From: an uncultured Oxalobacteraceae bacterium
Lineage (GTDB): Bacteria > Pseudomonadota > Gammaproteobacteria > Burkholderiales > Burkholderiaceae
DNA: 43,720 nucleotides
Reading direction: 5' to 3'
Assembly (NCBI GenBank): GCA_946478765.1
Contig: CAMLDH010000002.1
Coordinates: forward strand, 1-43,720
Position numbers and translations under genes: made by a program. The notes below the pieces were generated by a model. The model was not told the origin of the DNA. It was given only the letters and a program-made list of their open reading frames with translations, and did no database searches. Positions 1 to 9,176 of this stretch are shown here, piece by piece (within the stretch, counting starts at the first letter, position 1; the number at the start of each line of letters is the position of its first letter).

Positions 1-1
1 C

Positions 2-583
2 GAAAGCCTGGTGGCAGCCGGCATTCATCGCGCCGCGGCCCTGGTCATCAGTTACGCCGACACGCCGGCAGCGCTGAAAGTGCTGCATTTCGCGCATGAG
101 CTGGCGCCGACGCTGCCCGTCATTGTACGCAGTCACGACGATGCCGATCTCGACAAATTACGCGCCGCCGGCGCCACCGAAGTGGTGCCGGAAGCGCTCG
201 AAGGCAGTTTGATGCTGGCATCGCACGCGCTGGTAATGCTGGGCGTGCCCTTGCGGCGCGTGGTGCACCGCGTGCAGGCGGCGCGCGACGAGCGTTACGC
301 ATCGCTGCGCGGCTATTTCCATGGTGCCGGCGATGCGCTGGACGATGCCGAACATTTGCATGTGCGGTTGCATTCCGTCACATTGGGCGAGGGCGCAAAT
401 GCAATTGGAAAATCATTGATGATGCTTAAATTGTCGGATTTCGGCGCGGAGGTGACGACCGTGCGGCGCGGCAAAAACCGCATCGAGGTGATGCCGGATC
501 TGGTCCTGCAAGCGAACGACATCGTGGTGCTGCGCGGCGCCACGGAAGCGGTGGCACGGGCCGAGGAACGCTTGCTGAAATAA
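2..583 (+). CDS. KefB/KefC-type cation:proton antiporter, C-terminal part (partial)
   Basis: The reading frame is open from the window edge, so the 5' part, which should carry the membrane antiporter domain, lies outside. What remains is about 193 residues: the end of an RCK_N (TrkA-N) nucleotide-binding domain, the linker typical of CPA2 antiporters (VVPEALEGSLMLASHAL, then LRGYFHG), and an RCK_C (TrkA-C) domain ending in DIVVLRGATEAV. In this family the cytosolic RCK domains gate K+ or Na+/H+ exchange in response to ligands. The substrate ion cannot be told from this fragment. The assignment to CPA2 is firm; KefB versus KefC versus a relative is open. Confidence 0.85.
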   Translation, partial: ESLVAAGIHRAAALVISYADTPAALKVLHFAHELAPTLPVIVRSHDDADLDKLRAAGATEVVPEALEGSLMLASHALVMLGVPLRRVVHRVQAARDERYASLRGYFHGAGDALDDAEHLHVRLHSVTLGEGANAIGKSLMMLKLSDFGAEVTTVRRGKNRIEVMPDLVLQANDIVVLRGATEAVARAEERLLK

Positions 584-765
584 GCGGTGCGGCACTTGCT
601 CCAACAGCACTCTTGCATCGTAGCCGCCGGCCAATTGCTGCGTTTCATCGAGATCGGCGCACCATTCTGTAAATATGCCACCATGCAATGCAAGCGCGGA
701 TGCCGGTAAAATGACGGCAGCGTCGGCCCATTCGCGCCATCCCGCTCCCAACAGAGAAATCCCTT

Positions 766-1680
766 ATGGAAGTTTTCGAACGCATCCTCGGCATCATTCT
801 GCCGGTCTTCATCATCATTGCCCTCGGTTACGCTTATGCGCGCCGGCGCGGCGACAGCGTCAAGGCCGACATGACGGCGGTCAATCGCGTCAGCATGGGC
901 GTGCTGTGCCCGCTGCTGGTGTTTACCGCGCTGGCGGCAAAGGATTTCGATATTGCGCACAATGGCACGCTGATTCTCGCCGGCGCGCTGATTGCACTGG
1001 GTTCGGGCCTGCTGGCGTGGCCGGTTGCGCGCATGTTGGGCTACGACGTGCGCAGCTTCGTACCGCCGATGATGTACAACAACTGCGGCAACATGGGATT
1101 GCCGCTCGCCGTGCTGGCCTTCGGCACTGCCGGCCTGTCGTCGGCGGTCGCGCTCTTCATGGCGTGCAACCTGGTGTATTTTTCGGTTGGCATCAAGATC
1201 ATCGAAATCGGCCGTACCGGCGCGCATACGTCTTCGTGGAAATTCCTGCTAAGCCCGATGATGGTCGCAATGATCGTCGGCATGGCATTTGCCGCCCTGC
1301 ATATCGCGTTGCCCACGCCCTTGTTTCAAGCGTTGAAAATGCTGGGCGAAGCGTGCATACCGATCATGTTGTTCGCATTAGGCGTGCGCATGATGGATGT
1401 CAGTTTCAAGAGTTGGCACATCGGCTTGATCGGCGCAGTCGTGTGTCCGGTCGCCGGCTTGGCCGTGGCCTGGCTACTGGATGGCGTATTGCGCATGACG
1501 CCGGCGCAACGCGGCCAGATGTATTTGTTTGCCGCGCTGCCGCCAGCCGTGTTTTGCTTCATGGTGGCGGAGCAATACAAACAGGAGCCGGACAAGGTGG
1601 CGTCGATTGTATTGCTGGGGAATCTGGCGGCGCTGGTGTTCGTGCCGGTGGGATTGTGGATGGGCTTGCGGGCGGCCTGA
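766..1680 (+). CDS. AEC-family (auxin efflux carrier-like) transporter
   Basis: The product is a 304-residue hydrophobic protein with about ten predicted membrane spans and almost no soluble part. It carries the family hallmark MYNNCGNMGLPLA near residues 103-115, an Asn/Gly/Pro-rich break in a helix, and a similar break in the C-terminal half (LPPAVFCFMVAEQY). AEC proteins (Pfam Mem_trans) move small organic acids such as malate or malonate; the substrate here is unknown. The gene stands alone between the antiporter gene and the convergent acylphosphatase gene, whose stop lies 11 bases away. No terminator is visible between the two converging genes. Confidence 0.85.
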   Translation: MEVFERILGIILPVFIIIALGYAYARRRGDSVKADMTAVNRVSMGVLCPLLVFTALAAKDFDIAHNGTLILAGALIALGSGLLAWPVARMLGYDVRSFVPPMMYNNCGNMGLPLAVLAFGTAGLSSAVALFMACNLVYFSVGIKIIEIGRTGAHTSSWKFLLSPMMVAMIVGMAFAALHIALPTPLFQALKMLGEACIPIMLFALGVRMMDVSFKSWHIGLIGAVVCPVAGLAVAWLLDGVLRMTPAQRGQMYLFAALPPAVFCFMVAEQYKQEPDKVASIVLLGNLAALVFVPVGLWMGLRAA

Positions 1681-1691
1681 ATTTTTCCCGC

Positions 1692-1970
1692 CTATGTCGT
1701 CGGCAGCATCTCGAAGCTGTCCGCCGCCAGCGGCGCATCATCGACGTCGGCAAGGGTCACATTGCGTACCTGCGCGCTGGATGGGCCACGCCACGCCCAA
1801 TCGATGATGTTCTGAACGGCTGCAGGCTCGCCGGCAACGACCGCTTCCACCGAACCATCCGCGCGATTGCGCACCCAGCCTGACAGTTTCAAGGCGCGTG
1901 CCTGTGCTGCAAACGCGGCGCGGTAGCCGACGCCTTGCACGAGTCCGGTGATGCGCAGGTGCGTGGCCAA
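1692..1970 (-). CDS. acyP: acylphosphatase
   Basis: The product is a 92-residue alpha/beta sandwich enzyme that hydrolyses acyl phosphates. The active-site loop GLVQGVGYR (residues 9-17, phosphate-binding Arg17) and the catalytic Asn35 in GWVRNRADGSVE are both present. Length matches the family (about 90). The only sensible start is TTG, since no ATG or GTG precedes the conserved first strand; a weak GGGA-type ribosome site lies upstream. It begins 24 bases after the uvrA stop on the same strand, so uvrA-acyP is probably one transcript. A metabolic link to uvrA is not implied. Confidence 0.9.
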   Translation of the reverse strand: MATHLRITGLVQGVGYRAAFAAQARALKLSGWVRNRADGSVEAVVAGEPAAVQNIIDWAWRGPSSAQVRNVTLADVDDAPLAADSFEMLPTT

Positions 1971-1994
1971 TTTTATTTCCCGATAGCGATTGCA

Positions 1995-4847
1995 TCATTT
2001 TTTCTTCAGCAATGGCGCCAGATATTTGCCGGTCACGCTCGCCGGATTCTTTGCCACTTCTTCCGGGGTGCCGGTCGCGATGATTTTTCCGCCGCCGGCG
2101 CCGCCTTCCGGTCCCAGATCGATCAGCCAGTCAGCAGTCTTGATCACATCCAGATTGTGTTCAATGATGACGACCGTGTTGCCTTGGTCGCGCAAGCGGT
2201 GGATCACTTTCAGCAGCAAGTCGATATCGTGGAAATGCAAGCCCGTAGTCGGTTCATCCAGGATGTACAGCGTGCGGCCGGTGTCGCGTTTCGATAGTTC
2301 CAGCGACAGCTTCACGCGCTGCGCTTCACCGCCGGACAGCGTGGTCGCGCTCTGGCCCAGACGGATATAGCCGAGTCCGACATCGAGCAGTGTGTGCAGC
2401 TTGCGCGCAATCACCGGCACCGGCTTGAAAAATTCATGCGCTTCTTCGACCGTCATGCCCAGTACTTCGGTGATGTTTTTTCCTTTGTAAAGCACTTCCA
2501 GCGTCTCGCGGTTGTAGCGTTTGCCGTGGCACACGTCGCACGGTACATACACATCCGGCAAAAAGTGCATCTCGACTTTGATCACGCCGTCGCCTTGGCA
2601 CGCTTCGCAGCGTCCACCCTTGACGTTGAACGAGAAACGCCCCGCGCTATAACCGCGCTCTTTCGATGCCGGCACGGTCGCGAACAGGTCGCGGATCGGG
2701 GTGAACAGACCGGTGTATGTCGCCGGGTTCGACCGCGGCGTACGGCCGATCGGCGCCTGGTCGACCGAGATCACCTTGTCGAAATGCTCCAGCCCGCTGA
2801 CCGAGTCATGCGCCGCCGGTTCCGCCTGCGAGCCGTACAAGTGGCGCGACGCCGCGTGATACAGCGTGTCGTTGACCAGCGTCGATTTGCCCGAACCGGA
2901 TACGCCGGTCACGCAAGTCAGCAAGCCGACCGGCAAATTGAGCGTCACATTTTTCAGGTTGTTGCCGCTGGCGCCGGTGATGACGAACTGGCGTTTCGGA
3001 TCGGATGCAGTGCGCTTTTTCGGCACGCTGATTTCAAAGGTGCCGTTCAGATATTTCGCGGTGAGCGATTTCTTGTTTTTCAGGATCTGCTCGAGCGTGC
3101 CTTGCGCAATGATTTCGCCGCCGTGCACGCCGGCCCCCAAGCCCATGTCGACCACGAAGTCGGCGCAGCGGATCGCGTCTTCATCGTGTTCGACCACCAG
3201 TACGCTGTTGCCGATGTCGCGCAAATGTTTCAGTGTCTCGATCAAACGATCATTGTCGCGCTGGTGCAAACCGATCGACGGCTCGTCCAGCACATACATC
3301 ACGCCGGTCAGGCCGGAGCCGATTTGCGACGCCAGCCGGATGCGTTGCGCTTCGCCGCCGGACAAGGTGTCGGCGCTGCGTTCCAGCGACAGATAATCGA
3401 GGCCGACGTTGTTCAGGAACTTCAGGCGCGACACGATTTCCTTGACGATGCGGTCGGCGATTTCCCGTTTCGCGCCGGTCAGTTTCAGGCGCTCAAAGAA
3501 TTCGAGCGTTTCGCGCAACGGTGTCGCCGCGATCTCGTAAATCGCGCGTTCCTGCTTGCCGGTGCCGACTTTCACGAAACGCGCTTCGATGCGCAGACGC
3601 GCGCCTGCGCACGATGGACACTCCTTCTTGTTGATGAACTTCGCAAGCTCTTCCTTGACCGCCATCGAATCGGTTTCGCGGTAGCGCCGCTGCAGATTGT
3701 TCACCACACCTTCAAACGTATGTTCGCGGATCGCGGTGCGGCCGCGTTCGTTGATGTAGCTGAACGGGATCGTCTGGCGGCCGGAGCCGAACAATACGAC
3801 TTGCTGCGCCTTCTCCGGCAGCTTCTCGAACGGCACATCGACATCGAATTCGTAAAATTCCGCCAGGTTCGTCAGCATCTGGAAATAGAACTGGTTGCGC
3901 CGGTCCCATCCCTTGACCGCGCCGCTGGCGAGCGACAGGTTGGGGAAGGCGACGATGCGTTTCGGATCGAAGAATTCGATGTGGCCGAGACCATCGCACT
4001 CCGGGCACGCGCCCATCGGATTGTTGAACGAGAACAGGCGCGGTTCCAGTTCCTGCAGCGAGTAGCCGCAAGTCGCGCACGCGAATTTGTTGGAATACAA
4101 ATGCTCTTTGCCGCCCTCCATTTCCAGGGCAAGCGCGCGCCCGTCTGCGAGACGCAATGCGGTCTCGAAACTCTCGGCCAGACGCTGCTTGATGTCGGCC
4201 TTGATCTTGAGGCGGTCAACCACTACGTCGATCGTGTGCTTCTCGGTCTTCTTCAGCTTCGGCAGATCGTCGACCTCATAAATCTTGGCAGCGTTGGTGC
4301 CGCTCTGGATGCGAAAGCGCACGAAACCTTGCGCCTGCATCTGCTCGAACAGATCGACATGCTCGCCTTTGCGGTTGGCGACGACCGGCGCCAGGATCAT
4401 CAGCTTGGTGTCTTCCGGCATGGTCAGCGCGGCATCGACCATTTGCGATACCGACTGCGCAGCCAGCGGATGCTCCGGATGATCCGGGCAATACGGCGTG
4501 CCGACGCGCGCGTACAGCAGGCGCAGGTAATCGTGGATCTCGGTGACCGTGCCGACGGTCGAGCGTGGATTGTGCGACGTCGCCTTCTGTTCGATCGAGA
4601 TTGCCGGCGACAATCCTTCGATCATGTCGACATCCGGCTTTTCCATCAATTGCAGGAACTGGCGCGCATAGGCCGACAGGGATTCGACATAGCGCCGCTG
4701 TCCTTCCGCGTACAAGGTATCGAATGCGAGCGACGACTTGCCGGAGCCGGACAGGCCGGTGATCACGATCAGTTTGTTGCGGGGCAGGTCCAGATTGATG
4801 TTTTTGAGGTTATGCGTACGCGCACCTCGAATACGGATTTCTTCCAT
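1995..4847 (-). CDS. uvrA: excinuclease ABC subunit A
   Basis: The 950-residue product is the damage-recognition ATPase of nucleotide excision repair, acting as a dimer that loads UvrB. Two ABC modules are visible: the first Walker A (GLSGSGKSS, residues 31-39) and a second (GVSGSGKST) in the C-terminal half, each followed by an LSGGEAQR signature. Zinc-binding Cys pairs occur at CATC/CPEC in the first half and at CEAC/CDVC in the second. Length and start ([16 protein letters not shown]) match the family. I saw no convincing CTGT-N8-ACAG LexA box in the 206 bases upstream. It is divergent from the MFS gene. Confidence 0.98.
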   Translation of the reverse strand: MEEIRIRGARTHNLKNINLDLPRNKLIVITGLSGSGKSSLAFDTLYAEGQRRYVESLSAYARQFLQLMEKPDVDMIEGLSPAISIEQKATSHNPRSTVGTVTEIHDYLRLLYARVGTPYCPDHPEHPLAAQSVSQMVDAALTMPEDTKLMILAPVVANRKGEHVDLFEQMQAQGFVRFRIQSGTNAAKIYEVDDLPKLKKTEKHTIDVVVDRLKIKADIKQRLAESFETALRLADGRALALEMEGGKEHLYSNKFACATCGYSLQELEPRLFSFNNPMGACPECDGLGHIEFFDPKRIVAFPNLSLASGAVKGWDRRNQFYFQMLTNLAEFYEFDVDVPFEKLPEKAQQVVLFGSGRQTIPFSYINERGRTAIREHTFEGVVNNLQRRYRETDSMAVKEELAKFINKKECPSCAGARLRIEARFVKVGTGKQERAIYEIAATPLRETLEFFERLKLTGAKREIADRIVKEIVSRLKFLNNVGLDYLSLERSADTLSGGEAQRIRLASQIGSGLTGVMYVLDEPSIGLHQRDNDRLIETLKHLRDIGNSVLVVEHDEDAIRCADFVVDMGLGAGVHGGEIIAQGTLEQILKNKKSLTAKYLNGTFEISVPKKRTASDPKRQFVITGASGNNLKNVTLNLPVGLLTCVTGVSGSGKSTLVNDTLYHAASRHLYGSQAEPAAHDSVSGLEHFDKVISVDQAPIGRTPRSNPATYTGLFTPIRDLFATVPASKERGYSAGRFSFNVKGGRCEACQGDGVIKVEMHFLPDVYVPCDVCHGKRYNRETLEVLYKGKNITEVLGMTVEEAHEFFKPVPVIARKLHTLLDVGLGYIRLGQSATTLSGGEAQRVKLSLELSKRDTGRTLYILDEPTTGLHFHDIDLLLKVIHRLRDQGNTVVIIEHNLDVIKTADWLIDLGPEGGAGGGKIIATGTPEEVAKNPASVTGKYLAPLLKKK

Positions 4848-5053
4848 GAACGACTTTCAGCGTAAGCTTTGCGGCGCCTGCGGCGGATTTAACAAGCTGC
4901 AGCACGTGAGAACGGGTCAACCTGATACTATAACGGGTTTTGATGCTTGCCGTAAAAGGCAGGCTTCCTCAGAGGCTGTCAACAAACCTGCTGCGCGCCG
5001 CATCCTGCGGCCGCTCGCCAGTTTCTGTTGTCGGTCTTTCACGATGAATATCC

Positions 5054-6289
5054 ATGGTTGCCACTATTTCTCCCGACACAACATCCAGCATGACGCGCAC
5101 CGAAATTCGGGCCAGCGCGTCGCTGGCATCGATTTTTGCGCTGCGCATGCTCGGCTTGTTTTTGATCCTGCCGGTATTTGCCGTGCACGCCAAAACCTTG
5201 TCCGGCGGCGACAATGTAACCATGGTGGGGCTGGCCATGGGCATATACGGTTTGGCGCAAGCCTTTGGCCAACTGCCGTTCGGGATCGCCTCCGACAAAT
5301 ACGGCCGCAAGCCGGTCATCGTCTTCGGCCTGATTCTGTTTGCGCTGGGCTCGTTCATTGCCGCTGCGGCCAGCAGTATCGAATGGGTCATTGTCGGCCG
5401 CGCGGTGCAGGGCGCCGGCGCGATTTCGGCCGCAGTCACCGCCTTCATTGCCGATGCAACGCGCGACGAGCATCGCACCAAGGCAATGGCGATGGTTGGC
5501 GGTTCGATCGGCGTGACATTTGCCGTATCGCTGATTGCAGCGCCCGTGTTGTATCGATGGATAGGGATGGCGGGGATTTTCGGCTTGACCGGCGGCTTGG
5601 CGCTGGTGGCGATTCTGGTGGTGCTATTCGTCGTGCCCGCCGCATCGACGCTAAAAGTACAGCGCATCGCAATCGGTGAAATTTTGAAAAACCGCGAATT
5701 GATGCGCCTGAACTACGGCGTGTTTGCATTGCATCTGACACAAATTGCGGTCTTCGTCGTGGTGCCGGCAGCGCTGGTGCAATACGTGAATCTGCCGGTT
5801 GCCGAACACTGGAAAATCTATCTGCCGGTGGTGCTGGCCTCGTTCGTGATCATGCTGCCGCCGATTTTCATCAGCGAGAGACAGGGCAAAACAAAGCAGG
5901 TATTTGTTGGCGCGATCCTGTTGCTGCTGTTGGTGCAACTTGGCATGTGGCTATTCCTGTCGCAGGCGTCGGGACACTGGATGATTCTTGTGTCATTGCT
6001 ATTGGCTTTTTTCGTTGCATTCAATATTCTGGAAGCGAGTCAGCCATCGCTGGTGTCGCGTCTTGCACCAGCGCAAGCCAAGGGTGCTGCACTTGGCGTG
6101 TACAACACGTTGCAGTCATTGGGTTTGTTTTGCGGTGGTGCATTGGGTGGCTGGTTGAAACAGCATGTCGGTGCTTCATCCGTGTTTGCGTTGGGCGCGG
6201 TACTGACCGTTGTCTGGCTTATAATTGCCGCCAACATGAAAAATCTGCCGCGTCGTGGCCAACTGCAAACGCAAACGTCATTGGTTTAG
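5054..6289 (+). CDS. MFS transporter (YajR-like drug/sugar efflux type)
   Basis: The 411-residue protein has 12 predicted spans in the major facilitator layout. The conserved loop between helices 2 and 3 is visible as [13 protein letters not shown], with [10 protein letters not shown] in helix 4 and a second-half counterpart. It resembles YajR-type permeases but lacks the extra cytoplasmic C-terminal domain of YajR. The substrate is unknown. The start is uncertain: ATG at 5054 or ATG at 5090 ([12 protein letters not shown]), and neither has a clear ribosome site. The order uvrA / MFS / ssb is common in Burkholderiales. The gene ends just before the long palindrome at 6295. Confidence 0.85.
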   Translation: MVATISPDTTSSMTRTEIRASASLASIFALRMLGLFLILPVFAVHAKTLSGGDNVTMVGLAMGIYGLAQAFGQLPFGIASDKYGRKPVIVFGLILFALGSFIAAAASSIEWVIVGRAVQGAGAISAAVTAFIADATRDEHRTKAMAMVGGSIGVTFAVSLIAAPVLYRWIGMAGIFGLTGGLALVAILVVLFVVPAASTLKVQRIAIGEILKNRELMRLNYGVFALHLTQIAVFVVVPAALVQYVNLPVAEHWKIYLPVVLASFVIMLPPIFISERQGKTKQVFVGAILLLLLVQLGMWLFLSQASGHWMILVSLLLAFFVAFNILEASQPSLVSRLAPAQAKGAALGVYNTLQSLGLFCGGALGGWLKQHVGASSVFALGAVLTVVWLIIAANMKNLPRRGQLQTQTSLV

Positions 6290-6294
6290 CAGCC

Positions 6295-6442
6295 CGCCCC
6301 ACTTAAATTTGCGGGTTCTGCCGGTTGCTCGAAGGCGATTGCGGCGTTGCAAATGCGCGTCAGGAGAACCACCCTGACTGTGCTTTGCGCCTTGCACTCG
6401 CCTCCGATCAACGCGGCATAACCCGCAAATTTAAGTGGGGCG
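6295..6442. repeat. 148-bp palindromic element upstream of ssb
   Basis: Perfect 23-bp inverted arms (6295-6317 and 6420-6442) enclose an interior that keeps pairing imperfectly: TGCCG-GTTG and AGGCGATTGCGGCG on the left face matching partners on the right. A small terminal stem GTCAGG/CCTGAC lies near the centre. The whole unit can fold into one long hairpin or cruciform. It fills the gap between the MFS stop and the ssb leader. Its interior resembles the element at 13343-13504 (shared CGCCTTGCA, TGCGG-GTTG and related blocks), which suggests one repeat family. It may also work as a terminator for the MFS gene. Confidence 0.8.
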
Positions 6443-6485
6443 AACTACTAGCATCTGTTGAGAATATTTTGGGAGAAGTAAATTT

Positions 6486-6974
6486 ATGGCATCGGTAAAT
6501 AAAGTCATCATCGTCGGCAATCTGGGGCGCGATCCGGAAACGCGTTACATGCCGAACGGCGAAGCAGTCACCAACGTCGCCATCGCCACGACGGAAAGCT
6601 GGAAAGACAAAAACAGCGGCGAGAAAAAGGAATTGACCGAATGGCATCGGGTTACGTTCTATCGCAAGTTGGCGGAAATCGCCGGCCAGTACTTGAAGAA
6701 AGGGTCGCAAGTCTATGTCGAAGGCCGCCTGCAGACGCGCAAGTGGACCGATAAAGATGGCGTGGAGCGCTATACAACGGAAATCATCGCGGACACGATG
6801 CAGATGCTGGGCAGCCGCCAAGGCATGGGCGGCAGTGCACCAATGGACGACGAGTACGGCAGCGCCCCTGCGCCGCGCCAAAATGCCGGCGGTGCCAGCA
6901 GCGGCGCGTCGCGTCCGGCAGCATCGAAGCCAGCGCCGAATTTCAGCGATATGGATGACGATATTCCATTCTAA
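6486..6974 (+). CDS. ssb: single-stranded DNA-binding protein
   Basis: The 162-residue product coats single-stranded DNA during replication, repair and recombination. The N-terminal OB fold (about residues 1-110) starts [18 protein letters not shown] and includes the ERYTTEI strand. A Gly/Ala/Pro-rich linker follows, and the acidic tip DMDDDIPF recruits partner proteins. Length fits proteobacterial SSB. A GGGAGA ribosome site lies 7-12 bases before the ATG. The gene is followed by a clear intrinsic terminator at 7000-7036. Confidence 0.98.
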   Translation: MASVNKVIIVGNLGRDPETRYMPNGEAVTNVAIATTESWKDKNSGEKKELTEWHRVTFYRKLAEIAGQYLKKGSQVYVEGRLQTRKWTDKDGVERYTTEIIADTMQMLGSRQGMGGSAPMDDEYGSAPAPRQNAGGASSGASRPAASKPAPNFSDMDDDIPF

Positions 6975-6999
6975 TGGGCACTTTCTCTAATATGTAAAT

Positions 7000-7036
7000 A
7001 AAAGGCTCGCAGCGTAGAAACTGTGGGCCTTTTTTC
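7000..7036 (+). terminator. rho-independent terminator of ssb
   Basis: The stem AAGGCTCGCAG pairs with CTGTGGGCCTT (two non-canonical positions) around a short loop and runs into a stretch of six T. It lies 26 bases after the ssb stop. Confidence 0.85.
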
Positions 7037-7084
7037 TTGTTTACGTTTTTATTGACTGTATTAGGACAAGGCTGGATAGCATGG

Positions 7085-7522
7085 TTAAGCGGGTTTCTTT
7101 TGCGACTTGACTGACATTCGTTCCAGGACCTCGAACACCAGCATGCCAGTCAACATCGCAATGAAGAACAGCAAAGGTTTTGCGCCACCTTGGGCAAGCG
7201 ATGCCAGGGCCGGCCCTGGGCAATAGCCGGCCAGACCCCAGCCTAAGCCGAAAGTCAGGCTGCCGAGCACAAGCCGCCAGTCAATCTGTGTCGCCGTTGG
7301 CAGGCGCATGGCCTCGCCCAGAAGCGATTGCGGTCGCTTGACCGCGAACGGGAATGCCAGCGCTCCGACCAGCAAGGCGCCGCCCATGACAAACGCAAGC
7401 GACGGGTCCCAGTTTCCGGCCAAATCCAGAAAGCCGAGCACTTTCGACGGGTCTGTCATGCCGGATACAATCAAACCAAGGCCAAATACCAGGCCGGCCA
7501 CCAACGCCATCAGCATTTTCAT
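7085..7522 (-). CDS. YeeE/YedE-family half protein (second of pair)
   Basis: The 145-residue membrane protein has about four predicted spans. Family motifs include the N-terminal GLVFGLGLIVSGM and a Cys101 in GLAGYCPGPALASL. YeeE/YedE proteins bring thiosulfate or related sulfur species across the inner membrane through a relay of Cys residues. The ATG at 7522 is chosen because GAGGAG sits 6-7 bases upstream; a longer TTG reading is less likely. It follows its partner by 10 bases on the same strand. Together the two resemble the two halves of full-length YeeE. Transport direction and exact substrate are inferred from family and context only. Confidence 0.85.
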   Translation of the reverse strand: MKMLMALVAGLVFGLGLIVSGMTDPSKVLGFLDLAGNWDPSLAFVMGGALLVGALAFPFAVKRPQSLLGEAMRLPTATQIDWRLVLGSLTFGLGWGLAGYCPGPALASLAQGGAKPLLFFIAMLTGMLVFEVLERMSVKSQKKPA

Positions 7523-7532
7523 CTCGTTCTCC

Positions 7533-7964
7533 TCAAGCAAACACGTGACGCACGATGTAGACCGTCACGAATCCCGCAAACATAAAGGCCAGCGTCGCCA
7601 TCATCGAGCGCGGCGAGCGTCGCGACAGGCCGCATACACCATGCCCGCTGGTGCAGCCCGACCCATAGCGGGTGCCGATGCCCACCAGCAGGCCCGCAAC
7701 GATGAGTATCGGCATACTGGCATCGACACGAACATTCGGAAGAGGGAGTAACAAGCCATAGACCAAGGGGGCGCCCACCATGCCGGCAATGAAGGCAATG
7801 CGCCATCCGATGTCGCCGTTGGACGGTCTGAGCAGGCCGCCAACAATGCCACTGATGCCGGCAATCCTGCCGTTAAAGAACAGGAATAGTGTAGCTGCCA
7901 AGCCAATCATCAAACCGCCGACAAGCGATGTCCATGGCGTAAAGTGAGTCCAGTCAATTGTCAT
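7533..7964 (-). CDS. YeeE/YedE-family half protein (first of pair)
   Basis: The 143-residue membrane protein has about four predicted spans. The diagnostic motif GTRYGSGCTSGHGVCGLSR (residues 97-115) gives Cys104 and Cys111 in the C-x6-C spacing used for sulfur handling in this family. The ATG at 7964 is preferred because GAGGAG lies 8 bases upstream. The start lies inside the end of the repressor gene (11-base overlap), which points to translational coupling. Its neighbours are a BigR-like repressor and a persulfide dioxygenase, so a role in moving thiosulfate, sulfite or sulfide-derived sulfur is likely. Confidence 0.88.
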   Translation of the reverse strand: MTIDWTHFTPWTSLVGGLMIGLAATLFLFFNGRIAGISGIVGGLLRPSNGDIGWRIAFIAGMVGAPLVYGLLLPLPNVRVDASMPILIVAGLLVGIGTRYGSGCTSGHGVCGLSRRSPRSMMATLAFMFAGFVTVYIVRHVFA

Positions 7965-8292
7965 GCTGTTTCTCCTCATCCTTAGGGCAATACAACTGGT
8001 AGAGCACTTGCAGCACAGCCAACGCTTCCTGGCTGGCGATGCTGTAGAAAATCTGCTTGCCTTCGCGGCGCGTATTCACCAGTTGCTCTTCCCGCAGCAC
8101 GGTCAATTGCTGCGACAAGGTCGGTTGGCGAATTCCAGTAACCGTTTCCAGTTCGCTGACCGAGTATTCGCCTTGCGTCATCTGGCACAGCAAGAGCAAG
8201 CGGTCCGGGTTGGCAAGAGCCTTCAGCAGGCCGCATGCCTGCCCGGCAGCTGCCTGAAGTTTCATTAAATCAATTTGCTTTGGCTTGATCAT
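7954..8292 (-). CDS. bigR: ArsR-family repressor, BigR/SqrR-like persulfide sensor
   Basis: The 112-residue winged-helix regulator has a recognition helix near SVSELETVTGIRQPTLSQQLTVLREEQLV (residues 44-72, in two parts) and the wing RREGKQIFYSI. Cys36 (RLLLLCQM) and Cys102 (YQLYCP) sit where BigR and SqrR carry the pair that forms a disulfide or polysulfide bridge in response to sulfide; an extra Cys20 is present. No arsenic- or zinc-type Cys cluster is seen. ATG 8292 is taken as the start; the frame stays open further upstream, but that part is not ArsR-like. It leads an operon with the two YeeE/YedE genes and diverges from the dioxygenase. Confidence 0.85.
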   Translation of the reverse strand: MIKPKQIDLMKLQAAAGQACGLLKALANPDRLLLLCQMTQGEYSVSELETVTGIRQPTLSQQLTVLREEQLVNTRREGKQIFYSIASQEALAVLQVLYQLYCPKDEEKQHDN

Positions 8293-8325
8293 GGGACGTC
8301 GGGTGAAATAACGCTTTACGCCTAA

Positions 8326-8360
8326 ATTATACTGCATCATAATATATAAAAGCATATAAT
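8326..8360. promoter_or_regulatory. Divergent promoters with operator dyad (bigR / persulfide dioxygenase)
   Basis: A perfect leftward -10 (TATAAT on the minus strand, 8326-8331) and a perfect rightward -10 (TATAAT, 8355-8360) face each other in an AT-rich gap. The imperfect dyad ATTAT-N3-TGCA-N3-ATAAT (8326-8343, 14 of 18 bases symmetric) covers the leftward -10 and the weak rightward -35 (CTGCAT, 17 bases from the -10). Binding of the repressor here would silence both directions. The operator role is inferred from position and symmetry. Confidence 0.6.
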
Positions 8361-8412
8361 TAATCAGGGTTGGGGCACGATTTTTCTCCCGTCGACTTGG
8401 CAAGGAGCCAAC

Positions 8413-9162
8413 ATGATTTTCAGACAACTCTACGAGCCGCTTTCCAGCACCTACACCTACCTTCTGGGTGACGAGCGGACCGGTCAGGCTATCCTCATTG
8501 ACCCGGTCATCTCCACCATGGAGCGCGACTTGGCCGAAGTCCATCGCCTCGGCCTGAAGCTCGCCTATACCGCCGACACGCACATCCATGCCGATCACAT
8601 CACCGCTGCACTCGAACTCAAGCGCGCAGTCGGCAGTAAGATTGCCGCGCCTGCCTGTGACCGCCTGCCCTGCGCCGACGTCGGTATCGAGGAAGACAAG
8701 CCGTTCCAGGTCGGCGGCCTCACGCTGCAACCCATCCACACGCCAGGCCATACTGATGGGCATTTCGCTTATCTGTTCAACGACCGGGTGTTCACCGGGG
8801 ATGCGTTATTGATTGACGGCTGTGGTCGTACCGACTTCCAGAACGGTGATGCTGATGCCCTTTACAAGAGCGTGCGGGAAAAGCTGTTTGCGCTGCCGGA
8901 CGAAACGCTGGTCTATCCAGCGCATGACTACAAGGAGCGCTTTGTGTCATCCATTGCGCAGGAAAAAGCACGTAACCCGCGATTAGGGGGTGACAAGACA
9001 CTGGAAGAGTTCAGGCACATCATGGCGAACCTGAGTCTGCCTTATCCCAAGTTCATTGACTATGCCGTGCCGGGCAACCAGCAATGTGGCGTTTGCCCAC
9101 CTGGCGTGCCAGAAAATCTGGAGAACTATTGCCGCAAGATGACCCAAAGTCCGCAGGGCTGA
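8413..9162 (+). CDS. blh: persulfide dioxygenase (ETHE1/Blh-type, metallo-beta-lactamase fold)
   Basis: The 249-residue enzyme oxidises glutathione persulfide to sulfite and glutathione in this family. The iron-binding residues are visible: THIHADH (His57, His59, Asp61, His62), His113 in PGHTDGH, Asp130 in TGD and His171 in YPAHD. GCGRTDFQ (residues 136-142) is characteristic of ETHE1-like dioxygenases and not of glyoxalase II. AAGGAG stands five bases before the ATG. The gene diverges from a BigR-like repressor, matching the bigR-blh arrangement known in other proteobacteria. Sulfide detoxification is the likely role. Confidence 0.9.
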   Translation: MIFRQLYEPLSSTYTYLLGDERTGQAILIDPVISTMERDLAEVHRLGLKLAYTADTHIHADHITAALELKRAVGSKIAAPACDRLPCADVGIEEDKPFQVGGLTLQPIHTPGHTDGHFAYLFNDRVFTGDALLIDGCGRTDFQNGDADALYKSVREKLFALPDETLVYPAHDYKERFVSSIAQEKARNPRLGGDKTLEEFRHIMANLSLPYPKFIDYAVPGNQQCGVCPPGVPENLENYCRKMTQSPQG

Positions 9163-9176
9163 TGACATACGTTGCA

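Noticed and set aside
413..751. 112-codon minus-strand frame over the end of the antiporter gene
   Set aside because: It overlaps a conserved RCK domain on the other strand and has no recognisable feature; the part in the gap was not recognised either.
2394..4865. 823-codon open frame opposite uvrA
   Set aside because: It mirrors uvrA codon for codon and shows no domain; the uvrA motifs prove the other strand.
4848..5053. SOS (LexA) box upstream of uvrA
   Set aside because: CTGTCAACAAACCTGC is the nearest sequence and fails the ACAG half; no other candidate was seen.
8293..8763. Long N-terminal extension of the BigR-like frame
   Set aside because: It runs through the promoter region and backwards through the dioxygenase gene; similarity to ArsR proteins begins at 8292.
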